In this document: positions 55,325-64,000 of the stretch, piece after piece
Numbering within the stretch: position 1 is the first letter of the stretch
How the letters are laid out: every line of letters begins with the position of its first letter
NCBI GenBank assembly: GCA_016271365.2
Contig: CM057454.1
Coordinates: 697,701,501 to 697,765,500, forward strand
Origin: Neoceratodus forsteri
Taxonomy: Eukaryota; Chordata; Ceratodontiformes; Ceratodontidae
Direction: 5' to 3'
DNA length: 64,000 nucleotides
Translations under genes and position numbers: made by a program
The notes under the pieces: model-generated
Seen by the model: only the letters and a program-made list of their open reading frames with translations
What the model was told of the DNA's origin: nothing
The model's database searches: none

Positions 55325-56522
55325 TCATGTCCCCCCCCCACTTTCCTCAAGGGTATACATATTAATCTCTTTTAGTCTCTCCTCATATGGCTTCTCTTGC
55401 GCACCCTGCACCATTCTAGTTGCCCTCCTCTGGACTGCCTCTATCCTGTCTATGTTCTTGCACAGATGGGGTCTCCAGAACTGGACGCAGTACTCCAGAT
55501 GGGATCTCACCAACTGTCTGTACAGAGGGATAACAACTTCCTGTTTTCTGCTGGTGATGCCTCTCCCCATACATCCCAGTATACCTCAGCTCTCCCTACT
55601 GCCCTCTCACATTGCTTGTTAACCTTAAGATCATCTGATATGATTACCCCCCAGGTCCCTTACCTTTTTTGTTTTTGTTACTAGCCCCCCATTGTGTAAT
55701 CTTCCCCTGGGTTTTTGTTTCCCAGGTGTATTATTTTGAACTTCTTTGCATTGAATCCTAGCTGCCATACTTCCAACTATTCCTCCAACCTTGCCAAGTT
55801 CCTTCTCACCCTTTCAATGCCTCCTTGTGTTTCTACCCTGTTGCAGATCTTTGTGTCATCTGCAAAGAGGAATACTTTTCCTTCCAGTCCCTCTGCAATG
55901 TCACTTATAAAGACATTAAAAAGGACTGGACCAAGTACTGAACCCTGCGGTACCCCACTAGTAACCCCTCTTTCTTCAGAGTGGACTTCATTTACAATTA
56001 CCTTCTGTGTCCTGTTGTCCAGCCAATGTTTTACCCAGGCTACCACCCTGGCAGCCACTCCCAGGCTGGTTAATTTGACTATTAATCTTGTGTGTGGGAC
56101 TGTGTTAAATGCCTTGCTAAAGTCTAGGAAGGCCATGTCCACAGCCCCTCCCTGGTCTACTACTTTGGTCACCCAGTCAAAGAAATCAATTAGATTCATC
56201 TGACATGACCTTCCCACTGTGAACCCATGCTGCCTTGGGTCCTGTGCCCCATTGGCCTCTAGGTACTCAACAATTCTTTCCTTCAGAAGTGATTCCATCA
56301 CCTTCCTACCACAGAGGTCAAACTGACAGGTCTGTAGTTTACTGCCTCTATCTTGGTCCCACTTTTGTGAAGAGGAATAACATCCACCTTCCTCCAGTCC
56401 TCGGGTACCACACCATCCTCCCATGATTTGTTAAAAAGGGTAGTCAGTGGTTTCACTAGTTCTTCCCTTAATTCTTTTAGAATTCTGGGGTGAATTCCAT
56501 CAGGCCCCATTGCTTTGTCCAC
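55325..56522 (-). pseudogene. CR1 ORF2 reverse transcriptase
   Basis: Frame 56522-56298: 'DKAMGPDGIHPRILKELREE' and 'DWRKVDVIPLHKSGTK'. Frame 56424-55777 (215 codons): 'QDPRQHGFTVGRSCQMNLID', 'MAFLDFSKAFNTVPHTRLIV', '[20 protein letters not shown]' and 'FLFADDTKICNRVETQGG' (intact catalytic pair). After a stop in the NLARLEE segment, frame 55570-55325 holds 'PLYRQLVRSHLEYCVQFWRP' and 'AVQRRATRMVQGAQEKPYEE'. In block A, KAFD is KAFN, so one catalytic Asp is replaced. Confidence 0.9.
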
Positions 56523-56946
56523 CTTCAGTTTTAGGAGTTCTTTCAGAACCCTTTCTTCTGTGAAAGGACTGGGATTGACCCCCCCTATCCAGAGTGCTTC
56601 TGTTAATTGGATTAGGCACCTCCCCCTCCTCTTTTGTGAATACTGAGCAGAAATATTTGTTCAGTATCCCTGCTTTTTCACTAACCCCCTCTGCCAGCCC
56701 ACTGTTCATTCTATTCAGCCTCACTATCCCTCCCTTTGTCTTTCTACACTCCCTGATGTACCTATAAAAGGTTTTATCCCCCTTCTTAACTGAGTTGGCT
56801 ATCCTTTCCTCAGTTTGGGCATTTGCTATTCTGACTTTCCTCCCTGCTTCCTTCTGCCTTAACTGGTACAGCTCTCTGTTCTGCTCCTTCTGTGTTTCCT
56901 TATACTTCCTGAATGCTATCTTTTTCTCCCTGACTTTCCCCACCAC
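56500..56946 (-). pseudogene. CR1 ORF2 linker region
   Basis: A 148-codon frame: 'KVREKKIAFRKYKETQKEQN', 'YQLRQKEAGRKVRIANAQTE', 'KGDKTFYRYIRECRKTKGG' and 'GILNKYFCSVFTKEEGEVPN'. This basic, glutamine-rich linker joins endonuclease to RT in CR1 ORF2. A frame shift near 56590 garbles the last 30 residues. Confidence 0.85.
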
Positions 56947-56976
56947 CTCTTTTGAGAACCACAGTGGCTTTTTCTT

Positions 56977-57950
56977 TCATTTTGATTTGTTTATTTGCTT
57001 CACACAAAGGCTTGTTGCCTCTATGATGGCAGTTTTGATGATTCCCCATTGTTGCTCCACCTTTCCTTCTAGCTTGTTTGCTAGTGCTTTTCTGAGGCAC
57101 TCTCCCATCTTGCCAGAGTCAGCCCTCCTGAAGTCCAGTACCCTCACTTTTGTATGGCTTGACTCTGTAGCTGAGTTTAACATGAAACACACTGTTTGAT
57201 GGTCCCTTGTTCCCAGATGGCAACCCACTTCTAGATCTGAGATCCTCTCACTGTCCCCACTTAAGAGTATGAGGTCTATGATTGCTCCCTCATGAGTGGG
57301 TTCCAAAATTAGCTGTCTAAGGCATGCCATCTGTAGGGCATCGAGAATGGCCCTGCTGTTGGATGTGACTGGAGCAAGTGTGCTCCAGTTAACATCTGGC
57401 ATATTCAGGTCTCCCATTAACAGAATCTCCCATTTCTCTGCCATCCTAAGAATGCCTTCTATCATATCCTTGTCCATTCCCTCCCCCTGACCTGCGTGTC
57501 TGTATACAACCCCTGTGCGAATTATGGTGTCACTTCCAGTCTCCAAGGTGACCCACAGTGTCTCCTCTCCTCTCCTCCCTGTTTACTGTTTTGTTCAGTT
57601 GCTTTTATCCCTTCCTTTACATAGAGAGCTACTCCTTCCCCTCTTCTCCCCTCCCTGTCTCTCCTGTAGGTTACATACCCTGCTATGTTAACATCCCAGT
57701 CATGGTTCTCTGTGTACCATGTTTCTGTGACTGCTACGATATCCAGGCATCACTCTTCCATCAAGGCTACCAGTTCAGGGAGCTTGTTGCCCAGGCTGCA
57801 GGCATTGGTACTCATTATACTCCATTTCCTGATGGCCTTACTCCTTTTTGCCCCATCCCTGTCATTCTTGCCTTTGTCACTTTCTCCATTTATCCCTGCC
57901 CTTCTCCCTATCGACATCTCTATGTTGGTGTGTACTGCACTTACTACCAT
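56977..57950 (-). pseudogene. CR1 ORF2 APE-type endonuclease domain
   Basis: Frame 57950-57750 ends 'STNACSLGNKLPELVALMEE' (Asn block). In another frame near 57700-57760 the catalytic Glu block reads 'DIVAVTETWYTENHDWDVN'. Frame 57546-56977 (189 codons): 'IIRTGVVYRHAGQGEG', 'ILLMGDLNMPDVNW' (GDFN block as GDLN), 'LILEPTHEGAIIDLILLSGD' and 'HLGTRDHQTVCF' (SDH block as RDH; the His is kept). It then runs to the linker. Confidence 0.85.
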
Positions 57951-58061
57951 GACTTTTTTGGTGGAGGTTAAAATTTCCCTGCTCCTTTCTAGTGCCTCCC
58001 TCCTTGGCTAGTTTAAATACTTTCCAATGAAGCATTTAAACCTATCACCTAGGATCCTGGT

Positions 58062-58886
58062 TTACCTCCTGGACAGATGCAGCCCATCATGCCAGTATAG
58101 GCTTGCATCACTCCAGGTGGACCCCCAGTCCCCAATGAAGCAAAATCCCTGAGCTCTACACCAGTTTTTCAAACACTGATTGAATTCCATGGTGTGGAGC
58201 ACCCTAGCCTCTTGTACACCATAGACAGACAGCAACTCTGAGAAGGTTATCGTGCATGCTACTTGTCTAAGGCCCCTCCACAATTCCACAAACTCTTCCT
58301 GCACTGCTCTGATCCCTTTCTTAGCCAGGTCATTTGTCCCTAGGTGAACAATGACATCCAGCTCTCTCACCTGTGCAGCTGCTCTGGCAATCCTGAGGAT
58401 TCTCTCCCTGTCCCTCCAAGCCATGGCACCAGGCACCTTACCTCCCTCTCCCCTTCCTCCCCCAGTTCTACCTTTCTAACAATGGAGTCCCCCACCAGGA
58501 GTGGTTTCCTTCCCCTGTGGGGTCCCATGCCACCCTCCTGTGGGTCTCCTTTGTGGAGATTCCCAGCATCCTCCTTGGTCTCTACTGTGGGTGCCTCCCA
58601 CATAGGAATTGTGGAGAGGTACAACTGGAGGGATGTGCCTCTGTTCCACTACCCTCACTCTCCCTGTGCCCACTGTGGTCCAACTGCTCCTCTTTCTTGG
58701 CAACCTCTGAGGCAATGGCAGTGGCCCTGGTGGTCCCTGGATGGAAGAAGAGGTCCCACAAATCCTGGACAACTTAGCCTGGAGATGAGCAACCTCCCCC
58801 CTCTGCCCAGAGAAGTGCCTGCAGATGGGACAACACCGCATCCTCCAGAATGTCTCCCGAAGACTGCTGCTCCACAGCCACTCCAC
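58062..58886 (-). pseudogene. CR1 ORF1 with zinc motif and SGNH esterase, frame-shifted
   Basis: Frame 58886-58476: 'RMRCCPICRHFSG' (zinc-motif Cys), 'EVAHLQAKLSRI' (coiled coil), 'GTGRVRVVEQRHIPPVVPLH'. The frame then shifts to 58624-58367: 'GRKPLLVGDSIVRKVELGEE' (GDS nucleophile). It shifts back to 58436-58062: 'RELDVIVHLGTNDLAKKGI' (GTND), 'FIGDWGS' and 'WHDGLHLSRR' (Asp-x-x-His). All esterase catalytic residues are present, so only the frame shifts are disabling. Confidence 0.85.
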
Positions 58887-59146
58887 TGCACTGCACCACT
58901 CCCATCATGTCTTATTTCTGCCCCTTCACTATTATTTGGAATCCTTACTCTTTCCTCTGTTTTTTTTTCTCTCTACTTACTTACTGCCTCTGTGCCCTTT
59001 AAGTTCCTGATTGTCTGGTTCTGAGACAAGAAGATCATATGTTTCTCAGTAGACCCCTTACTTACTTAGAGGGACACCTCCAGGAGCTAGAGGGGGCTGG
59101 AGAGCTACTCTTGCCCTTCTAGGCTGGTGCATCTTTGGTGGCTCTG
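58887..59146 (-). other. CR1 5' leader of the minus-strand copy
   Basis: C/T-rich sequence between ORF1 and the junction with the older LINE. It has no 339-bp monomer like the copy at 43229-47400, so it is either 5' truncated or has a different leader. Confidence 0.5.
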
Positions 59147-59930
59147 TTGAAATTAAACAACAAAAAGACACAATCTTTACTCTTTGGTAAATCACCAGCA
59201 CCTGAGAAAGATGCTACCTGGAAATTAAAACTTTAGATGGAACCAATATAATGCAAGTTAATAGTTACAAATATTTGGGCATTTGGTTAGATAGTTTGTT
59301 AAAATGGGATGTTGATATTGATTTGGTAATAAAAAAAAACAAATAAGAAGTTAGGTGTTTTATATCATTTGAAGCAAAGTATGTCAACTGATGTATGATT
59401 ATGGATTGCTAATACAGTGACAGTTCTGGAAATGGATTATGGTGACCTACTGTACACTGGGGCCTCGGGGACACAGCTTGACAGACTGGATACTATGTAT
59501 AACAGGCTTGCTCACTACATCCTTGATGTGCCCAGAAAGACACATCATTGTGGGCTGTATACTAAATTGAATTGGCTGGGTCCATGGGACAGAAGGAATC
59601 TTAACCTTCGTCAGTTTATGATTTAAGTCTGGAAGGGGAAATTCCCAGGATATATAATAGAACTGTTCGAGATAAGAGCTCATATGCAATGACTCAGACC
59701 TGCTTTGGGCTTGGAATATCTCCCCCAAAGATTGTTCTTGGAAATTGGCAGGGCCTCACTTTCATATAGAAGGGTAGCACTCTGGAATTCCATCCTGGCA
59801 GTACCGTGGCAGCAAGAATATTTAAATAAATCATGCCACTTAAAAAATTGGATGTTGGAATGGCTGACTGTCCATTTATCCTGTTGCTCAGAAGAGATCA
59901 CTTGCTATGAGAGTTGAAGTAATTTGATAG
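59147..59930 (+). pseudogene. L2/Rex1-like LINE RT, 3' piece
   Basis: Continues from 54956: 'LKLNNKKTQSLLFGKSPAPE' can be followed from 59149 in a damaged frame, then 'VNSYKYLGIWLDSLLKWDVD' (59250-59310). Frame 59417-59626 has 'VLEMDYGDLLYTGASGTQLD' and 'YILDVPRKTHHCGLYTKLNW'. A final frame, 59705-59917, has 'YRRVALWNSILAVPWQQEYL' and ends at a stop. These are the C-terminal motifs of the L2/Rex1-type ORF. Many stops indicate great age. Confidence 0.75.
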
Positions 59931-60675
59931 TTGATATCAGCTGTCTACTGTTATAAATATTTCTATAACATGCTTATGAGAGGGCTATTAGTATAAAGGT
60001 CAAAAGTAGTCAGATTGCTAGTGTAGAATTTTATTAGGTGATGGTTGAGACATGGACAGACAGTTCTGAGTGCTGTATCATTTTTTTATAAATATAAAAT
60101 GTATTACTGACTGTCTCTGCTGAAAATCTGGTGCTCTAGGAGTGACTTCACCCCCCCAGGTTTCAGCTGAAAGATGAAAGCCATGAGAAATGTTGAAACA
60201 GCATGTGAGATCACACACACTGGTTTTAGATATAGGTTGTTACATGGCAGGCCTGAAGCAAATGACAGAGTAGAACAGACCTTAATCAGGGATATCCTGC
60301 TGATCTAGCTTAATTAGCTGGCCAGCTGGCAGGAAAGGAAATATCCCTGTTTATGACTTTGGAGGAAAACCCAAGTTATTATACAAGGGTGCAAAGTCAT
60401 AAATGTTTCTTTGATGTCTGTGAGGGACAGTAGACCCTCTACATCAAAGGGTTATATGAGAAATTGAATTATACTGAGGTCACAGACTCTTAATGCTTTA
60501 TTAAGACATCCTGTTTTTTTCATTAAATATATATTTTTTGATATATATTCTGACAGAGGAGGAGCTAGGTGGCCTCACCCAAAAAGGGGTTGGCAAATAC
60601 AGTTTGCTTTAAGGAATATTCTGTTTTACTTCAGAGACACTTTTATCTAAACTCTGACAACAAAACATCTGTGAG
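59931..60675. other. Unassigned AT-rich sequence
   Basis: May include the 3' UTR of the old LINE. No other feature recognised. Confidence 0.45.
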
Positions 60676-61030
60676 CACTTTTAAGCAGGTATTTAGAAAA
60701 GCACTAGCAAACAGGCTAGAAGGAGGTGTGGAGCAACAATGGGGAATCATCAAAACTGCCATCACAGAGGCAACAAGTCTTTGTGTGAAGTAAATAAACA
60801 AATCAAAATGAAAGAAAAAGCCACTATGGTTCTCAAAAGAGGTGGCTGTGAAAGTCAGGAAGAAAAAGATAGCATTCCAGAAGTATAAGGAAACACAGAA
60901 GGAGCAGGACAGAGAGCTGTACCAGTTAAGGCAGAAGGAAACAGGGAGGGAAGTCAGAATAGCAAAGGCCCAAACTGAGGAAAAGATAGCCAACTCAGTT
61001 AAGAAGGGAGATAAAACCTTTTATATTTAT
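60676..61030 (+). mobile_element. CR1 LINE, endonuclease end and linker, left part
   Basis: Begins 'FRKALANRLEGGVEQQWGII' and 'TAITEATSLCVK', then linker frame 60842-61051 ('RKKKIAFQKYKETQKEQDRE', 'KGDKTFY'). It is nearly identical to the antisense of 56790-57110. The frame is cut at 'ccttttata' (61030) by a minus-strand LINE and resumes at 62754 with 'ggtacatcagtgagtgtagaaagac'. Confidence 0.9.
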
Positions 61031-62753
61031 TTATTTATTTGCTTTTGTTGACCGGGTGGGTACACTAGACATAGGAATGCCTATTTTCAGGGATGACCTG
61101 GGAGGATACAAGTGAAACACAAAACAACAACATCAGTGTGATGCAGCACACATAAACCATACAGTAAAGAGTTAGCCATGAGAGTAAAGAACATCTCAAA
61201 CATTAATAAGACTAAATAATACATGGTCAATCAAAGTGGGTAGTCAAAAACATGGATAACAAGATCATTGAGAAGAATGAGATAAGTGCAACACAGGTTA
61301 AGAGATTCATATAAATCGTTAGCATGAAATAGTGAGCAGTAAAATGCCAGTTAGCAAGTCCGAGATACAACAGTATTTGGGGGGGTGAGGTGGAAGGGGT
61401 AGAGGAGAAGAGGGTAGTTTGGGGTGTAAAACAGGTAGGGTGGAAGTAGAAAAAGGGCATGCAGAGCAGGGGATGGGTTTATGCTGGCTGGAAACAGGTA
61501 CAGGGACTTACTGTGAGTAGGTGTTGACGGTGGAGCTTCTTAAAGCCAGTATGTATAGGGGCAAGATGAATTGCTTGAGGGATAGTATTCCAATATTTAG
61601 GGGTAGCATGGGAGAAAGCTCAAGTACCCATTGTGGTCCTACATCTAGGCATGTACAGAGGTATCTGGTCAACTGAACAGAGACCATAGGAGGGGGTTTG
61701 AGGATGTAGTAGCAATGCAAGAGATTGAGGGAGGCCTGCTCTTATAGTTCCATCAATTAAGGTGTCTTAAGATAGGAGGCAATAGGCCACAGGACTAGGC
61801 CATTCTAGGTCCACATAGAGCAGACAATGATGTTTGAGCCAAGGAGAGGTAGAAGCATAACGGCAAATGTTATTATATGTAGTGTCCCATGTATGGAGGG
61901 AGGTCTTGGTTGCACCTAGATAGATGACAGAGCCATAAGCCAAGGATGGGAGAAGAAGGCCTTGTGCCACGGCAAGCCTAGCTGATGGGGTAAGGGCATA
62001 GTTAATACGGTAGGCTCCTCCAATCTTGGCATTGACTGATTTACAAGTTGCAGTGATGTGGAGATCAAAGTCCAAGGATTCATCAAGAAGAATACCAAGG
62101 TATCTAAAGGATGTGGTGTTGACTAACAGGGAATTGTCAGAACAGGATATATTGAAAAAGTTCCTATTAACTTTTAATTTAGCCGGAGAGCCAAAGAGCA
62201 TTGCCTGAGTTTTCATTTCATTGAGAACAAGACGGTTTGCAGTAAGACAGGATTGTATGTTCTGGAACTCTAGAGATGGACAGTTATTTAAGTCCAATAC
62301 ATTGCTGGCACTTTGGTAGAGTACAAGGTCATCTGCATAGAGCAAGGTAGAGCAAGCAGACACTCATTGTGGGAGGTCATTTATGAAGATCGAGAAGAGC
62401 AGTGGGCCAAGTATGGATCCCTGTGGGACACCAGCATGTATGGATGACAGGTCTGACAGTGCTGAGTTAAAAGCAACAGCCTGCTGTCAATTTGATAGAT
62501 AACTACGGAACCAGTTCACTGATTCAGCTAAAAAGCCAAGGGAGGTAAGCTTTGAAAGGAGAAGGGTGTAATCAACAAGGTCAAAAACCTTGGTGAGATC
62601 AATGAAAGTGGTGCCTGTCAAGAGACCGGAGTCCATGGCTGTGTAAATATCATTGGTAAGTTTCAGAAGGGCAGTAGAAGTACTATGGCCTTTTTGAAAT
62701 CCATGCTGGGAGCCAGAGAGGAGGTTGTGTTTCAGGAGATACTTTATAGTTTG
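61031..62753 (-). mobile_element. L2/Rex1-like LINE, minus strand, nested in CR1
   Basis: A 1.72-kb insert whose 3' tail is on the left ('tttatttatttatttgc' 61031-61045, complement of AAATAAATAAA). Its 5' truncation lies within RT near 62753. The uninterrupted CR1 sequence (as in the minus copy near 56761) shows the exact point of insertion between 'ccttttata' and 'ggtacatc'. At most a 2-base duplication (TA) is visible. Confidence 0.9.
61767..62740 (-). pseudogene. Reverse transcriptase of the nested L2/Rex1-like LINE
   Basis: Minus-strand reading from 62720: 'GSQHGFQKGHSTSTALLKL', 'GTTFIDLTKVFDLVDYTLLL' (block A Asp intact), 'WFRSYLSN', stop, '[20 protein letters not shown]' (block B), a stop, then an open 198-codon frame (62363-61767) starting at 'STLLYADDLVLYQSA' (block C intact), 'NRLVLNEMKTQAMLFGSPAK', 'FRYLGILLDESLDFDLHITA', 'LLLPSLAYGSVIYLGATKTS' and 'LKHHCLLYVDLEW'. 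Only a few stops separate it from a functional RT, so this is one of the younger insertions. Confidence 0.85.
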
Positions 62754-64000
62754 CCTGTAGGTACATCAGTGAGTGTAGAAAGACAAAGGGAGGGATAGTG
62801 AGGATGAATAGAATGAACGGTGGGTGGGCAGAGGGGGACAGTGAAAAAGAAGGGATACTGAATGAATATTTCTGCTCAGTATTCATAAAAGAGGAGGGGG
62901 AAGTGCCTAATCCAATTAACAGAAGCACTCTTGATAGGGGGGTCGATCCCAGTCCTTTCACAGAAGAAAGGGTTCTGAAAGAACTCCTAAAACTGAAGGT
63001 GGACAAAGCAATGGGGCCTGATGGAATTCACCCAGAATTCTAAAAGAATTAAGGAGGAACTAGTGAAACCACTGGCTACTCTTTTTAATAAATCATGGAG
63101 AGGATGGTGTGGTACCCAAGGACTGGAGGAAGGCGGATGTGATTCCCCTTCACAAAAGTGGGACCAAGACAGAGGCAGGAAACTACAGACCTGTCAGTCT
63201 GACCTCTGTGGTAGGGAAAGTGATGGAGTTACTTCTGAAGGAAAGAATAGTTGAGTACCTAGAGGCCAGTGGGGCACAGGGCCCAAGGCAGCATGGGTTC
63301 ATAGCGGAAGGTTATGTCAGACAATCTAATAGATTTCTTTGACTGGGTGACCAAAGTAGTAGACCAGGAGGGGCTGTGGACATGGCCTTCCTAGACTTTA
63401 GCAAGGCATTTGACACAGTCCCACACAAAAGATTAATAGTCAAATTAACCAGCCTGGGAGTGGGTCCCAGGGTGGTAGCCTGGAAATACATTGGCTGACA
63501 ACAGGACACAGAAGGTAATTGTAAATGGAGTCCACTCTAAGAAAGAGGGGTTACTAGTGAAAATTTGAGGTTCAGTATATTGGGTCCAGTCCTTTTAATG
63601 TCTTCATCAGTGACATTGCAGAGGGACTGGAAGGAAGTATGCCTTTTGCAGATGACACAAAGATCTGCAACAGGGTTGATACACAAGGAGGCGTGGAAAG
63701 GATGAAAAGGACTTGGCAAGGTTGGAGGAATGGTCAGAAGTATGGCAGCTAGGATTCAATGCAAAGAAGTGCAAAATAATGCACCTGGGAAACAAGAACC
63801 CAGGGGAAGAATACACAATGGGGGGGAGGTAGTAACAACAACAAAAAAGGAAAGGGACCTGGGGGTAATCATATCAGATGACCTTAAGGTTAGCAAGCAA
63901 TGTGAGAAGGCAGTAGGGAGGGCTGTGGGTATACTGGGATGTATAGGGAGAGGCATCAGCAGCAGAAAACAGGAAGTTGTTATCCCTCTGTACAGACAGT
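62754..64000 (+). mobile_element. CR1 LINE, RT, right part, running off the window
   Basis: Resumes the copy cut at 61030. Frame 62798-63043: 'GILNEYFCSVFIKEEGEVPN', 'SPFTEERVLKELLKLKVDKA'. Frame 63109-63342: 'DWRKADVIPLHKSGTKTEAG', NYRPVSLTSVVGKVMELL. Later 'AFLDFSKAFDTVPHKRLIV' (63383), an insertion or change near 63560 replacing the PQG block, 'PFADDTKICNRVDTQGG' (63647; intact) and 'FNAKKCKIMHLGNKN', 'ERDLGVIISDDLKVSKQC'. The sequence continues past 64000. Confidence 0.9.

Larger units (their letters stand above)
54957..59146 (-). mobile_element. Near full-length CR1 LINE, minus strand, inside an older LINE
   Basis: A 4.2-kb copy: on the minus strand, ORF1 (58886-58062), APE endonuclease (57950-57100), linker (56946-56600), RT and C-terminus (56522-55325) and the 3' end at 54957 ('tatagaaacatag', octamer complement). 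The older LINE reading stops at 54956 and resumes at 59147. Lesions are frame shifts; the RT FADD and the ORF1 catalytic residues are present. It belongs to the same subfamily as the plus-strand copy at 60676. Confidence 0.9.

Noticed and set aside
60600..61051. Host gene exon in the linker frame
   Set aside because: The frame matches the CR1 ORF2 linker seen in the other copies of this window.

Overview
This window looks like intergenic or heterochromatic DNA from a large, retrotransposon-packed vertebrate genome. I find no host protein-coding gene, rRNA, tRNA gene or CRISPR array. Every long reading frame that I can name belongs to a non-LTR retrotransposon (LINE), and nearly all are broken. 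The mixture of many CR1 copies with L1/Tx1-type, L2/Rex1-like LINEs and long tRNA-derived SINEs argues against bird and mammal. It fits an amphibian (for example a caecilian or frog) or another lineage with a bloated genome. The organism call is inference only.

Layout. 0-5 kb: a degenerate 158-bp tandem repeat, a CR1 3' end, and an array of about 298-bp palindromic units (1905-2790) with a GC-rich flank. 4.9-10 kb: a three-level nest, in which an old RT element is split by an L1/Tx1 copy, which is split by an L2/Rex1-like LINE. 11.4-26.3 kb: a MITE-like element, then a dense run of CR1 copies on both strands, with internal deletions, a 1.0-kb DNA-transposon-like insertion, CR1 5' leader repeats and ORF1 (esterase) fragments. 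27.6-28.2 kb: a 575-bp SINE with a clean 18-bp target duplication. 30.6-33.2 kb: a CR1 endonuclease segment split by an ORF1-only L1/Tx1 element with a 14-bp target duplication. 34.0-35.7 kb: the second copy of the palindromic-unit repeat, preceded by a 75-bp direct/inverted repeat and followed by GC-rich hairpins. 36.6-40.7 kb: two CR1 copies, one carrying a small L2/Rex1-like insertion. 42.1-48.2 kb: a second SINE, then a near full-length minus-strand CR1 with zinc-finger/esterase ORF1, APE endonuclease and RT, and a 339-bp tandem repeat upstream that may be its promoter leader. 51.0 kb: a second MITE-like element. 54.1-60 kb: another old RT element split by a near full-length minus-strand CR1. 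60.7-64 kb: a plus-strand CR1 of the same subfamily, split by a minus-strand L2/Rex1-like LINE and running off the end of the window.

How the parts work together. The elements form a layered record of insertions. CR1 elements encode a zinc-binding/esterase ORF1 protein and an APE-endonuclease plus reverse-transcriptase ORF2 protein, and end in a subfamily-specific 8-bp repeat instead of poly(A). L1/Tx1 and the SINEs end in A-rich tails and make 14-18 bp target duplications. No copy here is intact, so each would be immobile unless helped in trans. The least explained items are the palindromic 298-bp repeat family, the ORF1-only L1 element, the inverted-arm hairpin at 25.15 kb and the 339-bp leader repeats. 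Boundaries were judged by eye and are good to about 5-50 bases unless a target duplication is quoted.
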